From positions 11,984,001-12,048,000 of the forward strand of contig OV884060.1 of assembly GCA_930367215.1 (NCBI GenBank): DNA of 64,000 bases, read 5' to 3'. The translations under genes and the position numbers were made by a program. The notes beneath the pieces are model-generated. The model saw only the letters and a program-made list of their open reading frames with translations, did no database searches and had not been told where the DNA came from. Position 1 is the first letter of the stretch, and every line of letters begins with the position of its first letter. This DNA comes from Pollenia angustigena (Eukaryota; Arthropoda; Insecta; Diptera; Polleniidae). Positions 1 through 10,703 of the stretch are shown piece after piece.

Positions 1-300
1 TCAGATGAAAGTTTCAAACCGAATGACGCGACGGAGAAACGTTTTCAATGAAATAAAAAAGCTTTTTGCAAAATGTTTATTTGAGAAATATTCACACAAA
101 CAATTAAATTTGTAATCAGATTGGGCACTGACTGATACATTGTTTAAAAAAAGTTTTGCAGTTTTTTTTTTGCAATTTTTAAATTAAAATCGATCAGTAT
201 CGGTATCTATATACAATAAAAATATTAATTGAAATATTAAAAAGATTTCTTTGTTATTTATTTTAGGTTGTAAGAACTGGCGGAACAGGCATATTACTCT

Positions 301-373
301 AAGTTCTTACGTCAGCATTATAATTATTTGCAAAACTTGGTCATTGCCTGTGAAAACCCGCCAATTTTGCTTG
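301..373 (+). pseudogene. CYP6A N-terminal relic (fragment)
   Basis: This is a short scrap of a P450 first exon. Read from 301, it gives a frame containing HYNYLQNLVIACENPP, which lines up with HNYNYWQNLGIACEEP near the N-terminus of the intact gene at 3080. That segment follows the membrane anchor. The conserved Trp has become Leu and one Gly has become Val. No continuation of the P450 can be followed past about 373, so the rest of the exon is deleted or unrecognisable. A weaker echo (240-300) may be an even older piece. The nucleotide match to 3140-3205 makes P450 ancestry likely, although the fragment is only about 24 codons long. Confidence 0.6.
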
Positions 374-397
374 TATTGACACATTTTTCTTTAAAAA

Positions 398-628
398 AAT
401 AGTTTAAGATAAAAAAGTTTCTTTTTGGTTAATCGAACTTTTTATGATTCTTAATCCAAGTTTAATTTGATTTAAAATCAGGCTCAAGTTCATCAAATTT
501 AATTTTATTTTAATTACTAAAATAACTATTTAATGAAGAAAGAAATTTTACAACATGAATTGAATTAAAATTTAATAATACTTTATTTTCTTTACTGAAA
601 CCGGGTTTGAACTAACAACGATGTTTCG
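398..628 (-). repeat. interspersed repeat R2 (tRNA-like B box), minus copy
   Basis: Read on the minus strand, this stretch matches repeats at 11232-11600 and 46565-46765. The order is a B-box-like GTTCAAACCC, then TTCATGTTGTAAAATT, then GATGAACTTGAGCCT, then TTGGATTAAGAATCATAAA. The B-box-like element suggests a pol III-derived SINE, but no A box or poly(A) tail is clear. Confidence 0.5.
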
Positions 629-640
629 AGAAAAAATCCA

Positions 641-1289
641 CTTTCTCATCATCAAAATTTTTTCCAGTTTCACGTTACCGTCAAAACGACAGGTGTCTGT
701 CCTAAACAAAAATTTCGTTAAAAATTGTTTGATCAAAATTTTTCATAAAAAAATTGTTTTATCCAAATATTTCACAAATAAAAAATGGTTAAATGAAAAT
801 TTGTTATCTAAAAGTGTTTTAACAGACATTTTTCACCCAAAAATTATTTGAAAAAAATTGTTTAGCAAAAATATTCAACGAAAAGTTTTCGTCAAAATAT
901 TTTTCAACAAAAATTTTTGTCTCAAAATTTCAAAATTAAAAAAAAATTTTACATCAAGAAATTAGTCAACGAAATTTTTTTTTATCAAAATACAAAACTT
1001 TGCTTTTTAACGACAATGTTTTAAAAAACTAATATCAACAAAAATATGATATTAGCAAACATTTTTTTTTTTAATTTGTTTAAAGAAACAACATAATTTA
1101 ACGGCAATTGCGAAAAAAAATATTTTTTAAAACAAATTTTTGAAAAAATTCTTTGTTAAAAAGTTATTAAGAGGATCATTAACATTTTCTTATATATTTA
1201 TGTATGTTTCTTTTTAAATGTTGCCAGAGTTGTAACACATTGATGGTAACACTGCTTAAGATCACACATATAGTATACTTTAATATACC
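641..1289. other. AT-rich stretch, no gene
   Basis: This is a low-complexity region rich in A and T runs, with many short AAAATTTT-type blocks. A small open frame here has only biased Lys/Phe/Ile composition, and I see no supported gene. Confidence 0.5.
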
Positions 1290-2835
1290 TTCCACTACAG
1301 GTGGCTAGGTTATATATAAGTTTGTCATTCCGTTTGTAATTTATACATTATGAGTTGGCCAGACAGGGCTCAGAGATGGAGGATCCTAACTGTGTGGAGG
1401 CGGTTAGGCCACCATTGGGCTTCTATTTTGGTAGAATTAAGGAGTGGATGCTGGGCGTGACCAATCAGGCCTGGGGGGGCCGAACGGACTGCCGGATATC
1501 GCGGACGCTGTGGCCGGTGCTTAGAAAGTCCGATTCGGTGTCGCTGCTGTGCAGGAGCAGGGTCTGCGTTAGGACCATGATAGGAATGATCACGGGCCAC
1601 TGTATGGTAGGCTGGATGGCGGTGAGGATGGGATCCGACTTGTCGGATATATGCAGGTTGTGCGAGGACCCTGAGGAGTTGGATACAGTTGAGCACTTTC
1701 TGTGCCACTGTCCCAGGTTGCAGGGTAGCAGGCTGAGGTGGCTGGGCAGTAGATTTCTGGGCGAATTAGGGGATGTCTCGGGTTGCGGACTCGAGAATCT
1801 GATTGGATTCGTAATGGGGATGGCCTGGTTGCGCGAGAGGAGACTGGGTGCTAACCGCACGTAGGGCGAATTTGGTTTGAGTAGGATTTCTCTCGGGGTT
1901 GGTCCGTAACCTTCTTTTCTTTTCTTTCCTTTCTTTTCTACCTATCTTTTGGATCTGTCTTGTGTTTTCGCTGTTTATTTCACCTACTTTCTACCTTCAT
2001 ATAGCTATCCCTAATTAGGGCATCACAATGGACCATATTGATCTCTGGGTGAGGGTGTGAAGGAGACTTCACACCGGCCTTTCTACCTACCTACCTATAC
2101 ATTATTGATCTTAGATTTTAAAAGTATATATGTATGTATATTCTTGGTCCTTGTGAGTAGCGCAGTTGACTTAATGATGTCCGTCTTTCTGTTTCAAGTG
2201 GGCTTTGCGAACACACCAGAATTGAACACCATTGAAATTCAGCCTGATCGGTCGACAAAATGCTAGGACATGTGCATAAAACGACGACTGCCTCTAATTT
2301 AAACCATAAATTTCTTTGTTGTTGTTTTTTTTCTGTATATCTGGAGAACGGCAAGAGCCAAAGTTAAGGTAGAAGCATCTTGGTTATCCATACAGAATAT
2401 CCAACAAAATATGGAAGGGATTGGAGAAGTGTGCGTGACATTTTCTGTATAAAAAAATTATAGATTTTTGTATATCTGGAGAATGATAAGATCCTAAGTT
2501 TAGGTACAAGCATCTTGGTTATCCATAGACAATATCCTATAAAGTGTGGGCAGGATTGGCCAAGTCGGTATGACAGATCCCATACAACGACATTATAAAT
2601 TTCTGTATATCTGAAGAAATACAAGAGCCAAAGTTTCCTAGCTAGGTACAAGCATCTTGGATATCAATAGACAACATCGTTTAAAATGAAGGGGGGATTA
2701 GAGAAGTGGGAGTGACACAAAATAGATTTATATCTTAAATTCTTAGTTTTTAAAACTATCTGTTCTTATCGCACCATGGTGAAGGGTATAAAAGATTTGG
2801 CACAGCCGAATAAAGCGCTCTTACTTGTTTAATTA
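1290..2835 (+). mobile_element. mini-me/DINE-like element, interrupted by a LINE
   Basis: The left part (1300-1341) and the part from 2106 rejoin into the layout seen at 38934. That layout is AAGTTTGTCATTCCG, a TA-rich tract, the core ATTCTTGGTCCTTGTGAG, then a GTCY-rich segment. The interior (2330-2720) has about three imperfect units of roughly 135 bp containing GCATCTTGGTTATC. The right end reads GGGTATAAAAGATTTGGCAC, then AGCCGAATAAAGCGCTC and TTACTTGTTT. TA and GTCY proto-microsatellites around a conserved core are the published hallmark of dipteran mini-me elements. The 3' hairpin region resembles Helitron-type ends. The LINE at 1352-2095 sits inside it. Confidence 0.7.
1352..2095 (+). 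mobile_element. 5'-truncated LINE with RNase H/zinc-knuckle C-terminus
   Basis: A GC-rich insert in AT-rich DNA carries an open frame to 1863 that ends like the C-terminus of R1/LOA/I-type retrotransposon ORF2. It contains a knuckle of the form CRLC...HFLCHC, preceded by RTMIGMITGHC and followed by a Trp/Leu-rich tail. The insert is flanked by a 10-bp direct repeat TATACATTAT at 1342-1351 and 2096-2105, as expected for target-primed insertion. No RT or endonuclease is present, so it is a dead 5' truncation of 744 bp. A CT-rich 3' UTR ends in CTAC repeats. Confidence 0.75.
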
Positions 2836-2921
2836 TTTATGTGCATATTTATTTATTTGGACTTCAATGCAAAATACACTATCGGCAGAATAAATGAGTA
2901 GCTTTCAAAAAGCTTTTTAAA

Positions 2922-2953
2922 CGGTTTATTTAAGAGAAATAAACCGCTCAGTT
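2922..2953 (+). promoter_or_regulatory. inverted repeat plus initiator-like site upstream of gene 1
   Basis: A 10-bp perfect inverted repeat (CGGTTTATTT, 5-nt spacer, AAATAAACCG) lies at 2922-2946. It is followed directly by TCAGTT (2948-2953), which fits the arthropod initiator. AAGCTT lies just upstream at 2910-2915. If used, this site would give a 5' UTR of about 130 nt. A competing TATA motif lies at 3006. Confidence 0.3.
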
Positions 2954-3005
2954 TTAGTTTAGTTTACAATAAGCATTAGCTCAAATAGGTTGTTTTTAAA
3001 AGTGC

Positions 3006-3014
3006 TATAAAAAA
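3006..3014 (+). promoter_or_regulatory. TATA-like motif upstream of gene 1
   Basis: TATAAAAAA begins 74 nt before the start codon of the P450 at 3080. It would place transcription start near 3036 with a short leader. In such AT-rich DNA this may be chance. Confidence 0.35.
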
Positions 3015-3079
3015 AATACATAAATAAAGAAACGAAAATAATAATAAAAATATAACAATTACAATTTTGGAATCTTAAA

Positions 3080-4702
3080 ATGATTTCTTTAATATTAATT
3101 ATATGCCTCTTGGGCCTAGTGGCTTATTGCTATAAATTATTACGCCATAATTATAATTATTGGCAAAACTTGGGCATCGCCTGTGAGGAGCCAACATTTT
3201 TCTTGGGTAATGTTACCGGACAAGGTACTAAACGTTCCTTCATGGATATTTGGCAACAGTTCTATGATAAATTTAAACACACTGGGCCATTTGCGGGATT
3301 TTATTGGTTTTTTAAGCCAGGTGTGTTTGTGTTCGATCCGGCCTTATTGAAACTGATTTTGATTAAAGATTTCACAAAATTTGTTGATCGGGGTTTGTTT
3401 GTGAACGAAAAAGATGATCCGCTGTCGGGCATGTTATTTAATTTGGAGGGTAACAAGTGGCGTCATATGCGCAATAAACTGTCACCGACGTTCACTTCGG
3501 GTAAAATGAAAGTCATGTTCCCAATTATCGTAAAAATCAGCGATGAATTTGTTAATGTATTGGCTAAAGCGGTTAAAGAAACTGAAAACATTGAGGTGGG
3601 TGATTTTATGGCCCGCTTTACCACTGATGTTATAGGCAGTTGTGCTTTCGGCCTTGAAATGAGCAGCTTAAAGGACCCCAATAACAAGTTCCGCCTTATG
3701 GGCCGTAAGTCCTTAGTGGAACAACGTTATGGACGCTTTGGCATTGCCTTCCGCAACAGCTTCCCCAAATTGGCAAGAAAGTTGCATATGAAAGAAACTC
3801 TGCAAGAGGTGGAGGACTTTTTCATGGGTATAGTCAAGGATACAGTGCGCTATAGAGAGGAAAATAATATAAGGCGCAATGATTTTATGGATATGTTAAT
3901 TGATTTAAAAAATAATAAACTAATGAAATCGGAAACTGGCGAAGAGCTAACAAATCTTACTTTGGAGGAAATTGCTGCACAGGCTTTTGTTTTTTTGGTG
4001 GCTGGCTTTGAGACCTCATCCACTACTATGGGCTTTGCACTTTACGAACTGGCTCAGCACGAGGATATACAAAAAAAGGCCAGAGAAGAAGTTATAGAAG
4101 TTTTAGAGAAACATAATGATCAGTTTACCTACGAGGCCATGAAGGAGATGGTGTATTTAGAACAAGTTTTAGCAGGTTAGTCAAATTCACTTTAGATTTT
4201 TAGTGCTTGTTAAAGAAAGTAAAGATTATCAAACAAAGTATAAAATTATTTATAACTAAAATTTCTCTATATTTTCCTTTCAGAAACTTTACGTTTATAC
4301 ACCGTTGTTCCTTTACTATCTCGTTATGCCTCCGAGGACTATCCTGTGCCCGGTCATCCTAAATATGTTATCAAAAAAGACATGATGGTCTTAATACCCG
4401 CTGCAGCCATTCATCGTGACGAGCGTTTTTATACTAATCCGAATGTTTTTAATCCCGATAACTTTTCCCCAGAAAAAGTCGCCCAACGTGATTCGGTTCT
4501 TTATTTGCCATTCGGCGAAGGCCCACGTATTTGCATTGGCATGAGATTTGGCAAAATGCAAGCTTTAATGGGTCTGGCAGTTCTCCTCAAGAGCTTCAAA
4601 TTCAATATTTGTGAAAAGACTCAAATTCCCATCAGATTTGATAAGAACAACTTCTTGTGCAGTGCGGAAAAGGGAGTATATTTAAAGGTTACGAAATTAT
4701 AA
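3080..4702 (+). CDS. Cyp6a: cytochrome P450 CYP6A-type (gene 1)
   Basis: An ER-anchored microsomal monooxygenase of the insect CYP6A subfamily; the family typically oxidises plant toxins and insecticides with electrons from NADPH-P450 reductase. Exons are 3080-4175 and 4284-4702. The 108-nt GT-AG intron is phase 1, and splicing gives 504 residues, normal for the family. Visible features are a hydrophobic anchor (residues 2-20), helix-C W127xxxR131, I-helix AGFETSS at 308-314, ETLR from residue 366 across the splice, PDNF in place of the usual PERF, and the heme loop FGEGPRICIG with the ligand at Cys449. The Asn normally before that Cys-Ile-Gly is Ile here. ETLRLYT, PDNF and overall sequence place it near the Drosophila Cyp6a9/a20-a23 group; a one-to-one name is not possible. 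A polyadenylation signal AATAAA lies at 4736. Confidence 0.93.
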
Positions 4703-4751
4703 AAGTTAAAGTAAAGTTTGTTTTACAGATATAAAAATAAATGTTTGTATA

Positions 4752-5404
4752 TCTGTGGTCACAAGTCATAACAGCCTTAGTCTGTTTTTCAATATTTTCA
4801 GTACAGCAGCTTAAAGTTTCGAATCTTCACTGAAAATGAGGAGACGGCATTTTTTTTGGAAAACTTTGCTACAGATTCCAAAGAACCGAAAAAATAGTTG
4901 TCTATTCTCGTAGTCAAAAGATATTACCGAAAAAGACACTTAGGCTCTTATGATTTGTTGAACGAAAGAAAGTCAGAAAGTTAAAGTTGAGTTAGGCTAT
5001 TATTCCAGATAAAATAAAAAACTATCAGTGCGCCTAAATTGAGATAAATTATAGTTCTATGCCAAAATTTTTCAGATTCGATCTCTCATGTTGAGTTAGG
5101 TTGTTATTTCTTTTTAAAAATTCATAAAGTTTAAAGAATAACGACTTAAGGAGATTTAGGCAATAATGAAAAAATTATGTTTATATATGTTGTAATCCTG
5201 AATTGACTTAGGCGGTTATGCCAAAACAGTCATTTAGAAAAATAACTTAAGCCTTTAGGTTTTTTAGGGTTTATTGCATTTCTATGACAGACACAAAAAT
5301 TAAAAAATGTATAGCAAATAGAGTAAGACACGCTGAATACGATGGTACTAATAACTCAATTGTGTCCTAACTCGAGTTAGACTGTTATGGGTAGTGACCA
5401 CAGA
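4752..5404. mobile_element. TIR element with TA target site (mariner-type MITE)
   Basis: The ends are inverted: TCTGTGGTCAC...CATAACAGCCTTAG on the left, and the complement of TCTGTGGTCAC...CATAACAGTCTAAC on the right. A TA dinucleotide sits on each side. The interior carries at least four imperfect copies of GTTAGGCTGTTAT-like sequence, at about 4991, 5094, 5156 and 5207. No transposase is visible. Confidence 0.6.
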
Positions 5405-5406
5405 TA

Positions 5407-6222
5407 TTTTTCTTATTATTTATTAAATTTGTTTAAAAAAACTAAAACTAAAAAAGATTAACAAGACTGTTTGAATAAAATTCGTTCGCTTTAAAAATAT
5501 AAACGTTATTATTTTGGTAAAAAAATTATCGTTGTGTGGGTTTAAACAGAGAGTTTTTAACTGCATTTTTAAATATTCCTAATGGCCAAACATTTGGTGT
5601 GGAATTTTTTAAAGCTGGTTTTAGAATTTAAATGAATTTTTTTTGTTAAGAATATAAAAAGCTTAAATTTATGCTCGAATATAAAAAATTTAATGCAGGT
5701 TTATTTCAAAAGAATAGAATTATTATAATATCAGTAATATGAAAGTTTTTGGCGGCATTAGATAGATTTTTTGTGTAATAGAAGCATACAAACATATAAA
5801 AAATAGGCATTAATTTCTTTACCTTTAATTTATAATAAACATTTTAGAACTCTTTTCTTAAATTTTTTTTTAAACAATTTTAACAAGCCAAAATTTTTGT
5901 TTTTCCATAAAATGTCCACAAAAAATGTTGGAATCTTTCGAACAAAATTAGCGATTTAATAACACTGTGCAACAAAATTCAGGTCATCGCCACCAGCCTC
6001 AACACTTGCACCGCGAAATGAAAGTAGACAACTAGTAGAGCAAATCTGCCAAAGGGTTTGGAAAAGTTATCTCGCGTTCCCGAAATATGTTCCCCTAAAA
6101 TTTTTGAATTTTTTAAAAAGGCGTTTGGTATAAGTCAAAAAAAATATACTAAATGTTTTTCTGAGCTAAAAAAATCATGTCAGATGTCTTCAGTAGAATC
6201 GAATGGCTATTCTTTTCTTAGA
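5407..6222. other. intergenic, nothing recognised
   Basis: AT-rich sequence without a supported gene, splice-consistent exon or clear element ends. Confidence 0.4.
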
Positions 6223-6223
6223 A

Positions 6224-6370
6224 TTTTTTTTTTTTTTAAATTCCCTATGCTAATCCCCGCGAAGCTTGACGCTTGTCTGCAGGAAAAAAACCAGAGTCTC
6301 TAGCGGGAATCGAACCCGCAGCCCCGGGGTTGATAGACTAGCTCACTACTAGCTAGCCTACCGGGGCACC
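6224..6370 (-). repeat. tRNA-derived SINE, minus copy
   Basis: On the minus strand it begins GGTGCCCCGGTAGGC, has a perfect B box (GGTTCGATTCC, complement of 6303-6316), and continues through GACTCTGG and GACAAGCGTCAAGCTTCG. It ends in a poly(A) tail, seen as T14 at 6224-6237. The acceptor stem does not pair, so this is not a working tRNA gene. A second copy lies at 11303. Confidence 0.75.
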
Positions 6371-8159
6371 CATTAACCCTGTAACTCTCATTTTAAGGGG
6401 TAATTTTTGTTTTTTTTTTAACTTCCCAACAAAAGTATTCTAAGACGGCGATAAAATGTTTTCTGCAAGAAATTTCACTAGGGGTCTTCTAAGACCAAAA
6501 AATCGTGCAATGTATGTAGAAAGGATGTTCAATATTCCGGGCCTTGAAATTTTTGAATTTTTCGAAAACCTGTTTTACATACATTGTTGCGTTGAAGTTG
6601 CGTTGTTTCGGGTTTGAGTCTTTAATTTTTTTTTCTAAAAGATGGCAACGACTTTTGTTTCTACATAATAGCACCATGCCCTCAAAACTCTGGGATTCCC
6701 TTTTTAACTGAAAATCAATGAAATTTTAACACAGGAAATTTATCTTACAACAATTTTTTGTGAACGCCGACTTACGGTAATAGCCGCTATGGACTTATTA
6801 GACAGTGATTAATTTTTATTTTGTTTTTTATAAATTAATTGAATATTTTTTTTGTTTTAATTGAATTTGTTTTTGATTGTTTTTTGTATTTAATAAAATT
6901 TTATATAATTTTTGTTTTTTAAATGTTTACTTTATTAAATTTTCTTTTTAAAAAGTAGTATTTTCGTTACCCTAGAACGTATCTTCGATCTTTATACGGT
7001 TTGCTATAGAAAATTATTATTTACTTTGCGTCGCGTTTTTTTTTGGAACGTTATGACGACGCAGTGAGGTATTGGTGTATGTCAAAATTTGACCTTTGAC
7101 CTTCATGATTTACCGGTTTATAATTTCTGATGTTTGTAAAACTTTCAGAGTATATTTAAAATTATCTGGACTATAACAGAATAAGTTTAACTTAAAATTC
7201 TAAAAAGTAAGAAACTTGGGCTCATTCGCTCAAATATGGCTAAAAAACTAGTTTTTCCCGATTATGGTAAAATTTAAATCGCAGAAAAACTATTGACATA
7301 ATATTTTTATTTCCTATTATCACCTCAATCCCAGTTTGTTGATCACAAAATTCAGAAATTTGTTTAAAAAAATTTTAAAATTAAGTTTTGAAACTGCCGT
7401 TAAAAAAAACAATACGACACAATAGAATCTGCATCAAGACCTTAAAAGTCAAACAAAAAAATTTTTTTTTGTCTCCGTTTAGATTAACTTGGCTCAGTAT
7501 CTATTTAAGAAGGTAATTTGTCGTCTTGATTGTTCGACCTTGAAAAGATTAAAATCACCATTATATGTATGTGTAAGTTTATTTAATTATATTTCATATC
7601 ACAATTGTAGCTAGTAACAAATTTCGTTTGTCATTGTTAATTAAATAGCTAAATATGTATGTATATGTATGTTGCAGACGAATAATCTGACTTATCGATA
7701 TTGAAATTTCGATTATGACTTTCTGTTTAATTTAATAGATTTCATTAATATATTCAAATTAGCTTGGCTGACGAAATTTTTATCAGAAATTATAAAAAAT
7801 ATCAATCAACAAGAGCTAATGAACTTTCGATCTTATCTTCACATAAGTTAAAATATCAATAAATAAAACAGCAAACAATATTACGCACAGTGGCGTTAAA
7901 TTACAAAAAAATATTAATAAATATAAAAATAAGAAAATACTAGGCAATTTGCATGAAACGAATTGTTTTGATACAGAGTAAATCAAAAAGAATTGTAATC
8001 TTTGATAAGATTGTTGTGTGATATTACTAAACCCCTTTTAAGCTATAATACTGAGTATTACGACAAGTGAAAAAATCAAACAATTAGCTATCAAATGTCA
8101 AATAATACCTAAAGAAATTTGATAGTCGTATGGCTCTTATAATTTTTTTGAATTCTTTC
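6371..8159. other. intergenic, nothing recognised
   Basis: AT-rich DNA in which I see no gene. A small minus-strand open frame at 6489-6677 has no recognisable similarity. Confidence 0.4.
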
Positions 8160-8162
8160 TTA

Positions 8163-8248
8163 GTGCCGGTTCACACACGTCAAGTCAAGTCAAGTCTCCT
8201 ATAAACTAAAGCTATGACGAGCCAAACTTGACGTATGTGAACCGGCAC
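8163..8248. mobile_element. 86-bp Harbinger-like MITE
   Basis: Near-palindromic sequence with ends GTGCCGGTTCACA and TGTGAACCGGCAC, flanked by TTA on both sides (8160-8162 and 8249-8251). A 3-bp TTA target duplication is typical of PIF/Harbinger elements. It has no coding capacity. Confidence 0.65.
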
Positions 8249-8358
8249 TTAACGATAAGATTTTTCATTTTAGCAGAGTTGTATCTTTGTAGAAGCTCCA
8301 GATAAAAATCATATTATCTTTTTTCCAAATTAAAAAAATGCAAAACGATGAAAATTTA

Positions 8359-8612
8359 TCTGTGGCATTTTGACAAAACAACTTAAGTCAATTTTTAAAA
8401 ATTGAAAAAAAAAAATGTTGTTAATCATACAAACTTTCATTGAAAAATTCTGTTTCGGTGTTTAAAATTTTGTATTTTAAACGAAATTTTTCTTTAATTT
8501 CGGTTTATATTATTATTTGAAAAAAAAAAAAATGATTTTCTCACCGAGTTTTTGCTTAAAACTTTTTTGCTATCTTAATTCGACTTAAGATGTTTTGTCA
8601 AAATGCCACAGA
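8359..8612. mobile_element. 254-bp mariner-type MITE
   Basis: Inverted ends TCTGTGGCATTTTGACAAAA and its complement (8593-8612), extending inwards through a CTTAAGTC/GACTTAAG pair, with TA flanking both ends. Non-coding. Confidence 0.7.
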
Positions 8613-8871
8613 TACATATATAATTTTAAGTAAATTCTTTTACCGATTCTTTCTAAATGCATTTTGATAGCGAACAGTTGCATAATTTTGGCTGATTTGG
8701 TATATGAGAAATGTAAAAGAGTATTGTAAACGCTAATCTAAAATAAAATTCATATACGAAAAAAAATAATGTAAAAAATAAATTTTTTGTTTGCTCATTT
8801 CTTTATCAATGTAAAAAGAAACACTATAGAACATTTAAATATTATGTATGTCTAAAGAACGACTAAAATTT

Positions 8872-9040
8872 TTATGTTTTATAACGAAGAACAGAACACT
8901 ATATAATGCTCATTAGTTTCTTGAAAAAAGTTACGAATGATATTAAGGGTTGTATTTTTATACACAAACATTAAAAAAATTAGATACCGTTTCTGGGTGT
9001 GTGTGCCGTACTATAATGTTCTGTTTATTTTCGAACACTG
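8872..9040 (-). mobile_element. fragment of hAT-like MITE (family of 49498)
   Basis: The reverse complement matches the left half of the element at 49498-50050. It includes CACACCCA...AACGGTATCT, AACCCTTAATA..CATTCGTAAC and the terminal CAGTGTTCGAAAA (here TTTTCGAACACTG ending at 9040). The other terminus is missing, so it is truncated. Confidence 0.6.
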
Positions 9041-9140
9041 CTCACAACTGATTTAAGCAATTTTCTAACATCATTTTGTTAAACCTTTCTTCTTCTCTGT
9101 GACAATAAGTACGATTTAATTTTTTAATACCTTCCATGTT

Positions 9141-9200
9141 GTTCATGTGGCTGTCTCCAAGCTGGTTCCCTGTAGTTCATGTGGCTGTCTCCGAGCTGGT
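9141..9200. repeat. short direct repeat
   Basis: A 26-bp unit starting GTTCATGTGGCTGTCTCC occurs at 9141-9166 and again at 9175-9200 with one mismatch. Function unknown. Confidence 0.6.
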
Positions 9201-10088
9201 AATAATACTAGCCCCTTTACGACACAACCAGTCCGAATGCTAGCCATATAAAAGGCCACTTTAACAAGGGAATGTCCTACGAGGGGGTAAATTGTCACTA
9301 AGAGGCCACAAAAAGACAGTTCATAAGCCGGTTCTTCTTGGCTTACCCTTAGCTGTCTCGTTATACCAACCATAAATCTGCTTTTCTGATTGTGTTGTCA
9401 TACGTTCTGTTTCTCTCTCTCTCTTTCATAAAATGAACAAAGTGCTCAATTACCAGTGTTCCCAGTTTTGGGGATTTTTTTTTGTAATTGGGGATACAAA
9501 TTTTGCGAAAATCCCCATGGGATTTTTTGGGCAAAAACACTTTTTTCGCTGGGGATTTTTGGGGGAAAAATATACTATTATAAATTTCATTTTTGCAATG
9601 GCAAGACCGATTTGGTCAAGATGTGGGTACAAATTTTAGTCTTTTTTTCGGTTTTCGGTTTAAAACTATTTCAAGAACTTGTTGAAATAGTTTTAAATAT
9701 GCTTGTTGTACCAACTAGCGTTACTTCTGTTGAACTAGCTTTTTTCTGTAACGAATACAACCAAAATCAATATTTGCAACAGATTGCAATATGAGTTCTT
9801 AGGAGCTCTTTTTAGAATAAATACACACTTTAAAATAATGCAGTTTGCTGTGACATATTTATTTAATAATCTCAAATGCACTTTTTAAACCAACAACATG
9901 TAACACAAAATTGCATTGGCTTATGAATTAGAAGATTATGAATTCCTAGTTTTGGAAATTATAAATTTGTATTGAAGCATAATTATTTTTCTTTTGCGTT
10001 TTAACTTTACCCTTGTACAGAGATACGTAGAACTCAAAAGATAAATAACCTTAGTTTTAATAATATATTACACAAATGGATTAAGAGG

Positions 10089-10376
10089 GAGCTTACACGG
10101 TGTCTTTTCAGACATGTCTGACAAACACGTCTGTTTTGTTTGTAGGCGATCGGGGGTAGAGAAGAAAGAGGGGTTGCCAAACAGACATGAAATGAGTTTT
10201 CATGTTTGTTTATATGAATTTTCATGTTCTCAATTTGTATGTTTATGTGTATTAGACTATTAGACATGAAAACAGACATGTTTGGAAATACATCGTGAAA
10301 AGTCAAAAGGTTTTTGGTATCATGTTCAAAAGAGAAAGTCAAAAACAGACATGTCTGGAAAGACACCGTGTAAACT
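10089..10376. mobile_element. TIR MITE, family TTTACACGG, copy 1
   Basis: The ends are GAGCTTACACGGTGTCTTTT and the complement AGTTTACACGGTGTCTTTCC, each followed by CAGACATGTCTG. The interior contains GGCGATCGGGGGTAGAG. An inverted-orientation copy is at 37322-37610. Confidence 0.7.
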
Positions 10377-10429
10377 CAATCTTTTTTAAATAAATGGATT
10401 TCTGCATATTTTTCCATTGACATAATATT

Positions 10430-10569
10430 CACCCTTATTGTGTTTGGCGTATTTAAAATACGCCTACGACTGTTTGGTATTAGATTAAAGAGAACGTGAA
10501 CTTTTTTCCTTTAATCTATTACCAAACAGTCGTAGGCGTATTTTAAATACGCCAAACACAATGAGGGTG
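10430..10569. mobile_element. 140-bp palindromic MITE
   Basis: Arms of more than 50 bp are almost perfectly complementary: CACCCTTATTGTGTTTGGCG on the left and the reverse of CACCCTCATTGTGTTTGGCG on the right, with a spacer of about 16 bp. It would form a long hairpin. It lies inside the hAT-like element at 9454. Confidence 0.75.
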
Positions 10570-10703
10570 ATTATGTATTGTATTTTTAAGAAAATTTGGG
10601 GATTTTTGGGGATAAGAAAATGGCAATTTTGGGGATTTTAGGGAATGAAAAATCGCAAATTGTTGATAAGGCTTAAAATAAAACTGGGAACTCTGTCAAT
10701 GAA

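Larger units (their letters stand above)
9454..10695. mobile_element. hAT-like non-autonomous element with nested MITEs
   Basis: The termini CAGTGTTCCCAGTTTT and the complement of CAGAGTTCCCAGTTTT match. The flanks TCAATTAC and TCAATGAA agree at 6 of 8 positions, fitting a worn 8-bp hAT target duplication. Both ends are filled with GGGGAT motifs in the same orientation. Two other elements are inserted in it (10089-10376 and 10430-10569). A fragment of the same family is at about 59555-59640. No transposase is seen. Confidence 0.65.

Noticed and set aside
6298..6370. Possible tRNA gene (B box, GGTTCGATTCC)
   Set aside because: The acceptor stem does not pair, and a poly(A)-tailed copy exists at 11303, so it is a SINE head and not a tRNA gene.
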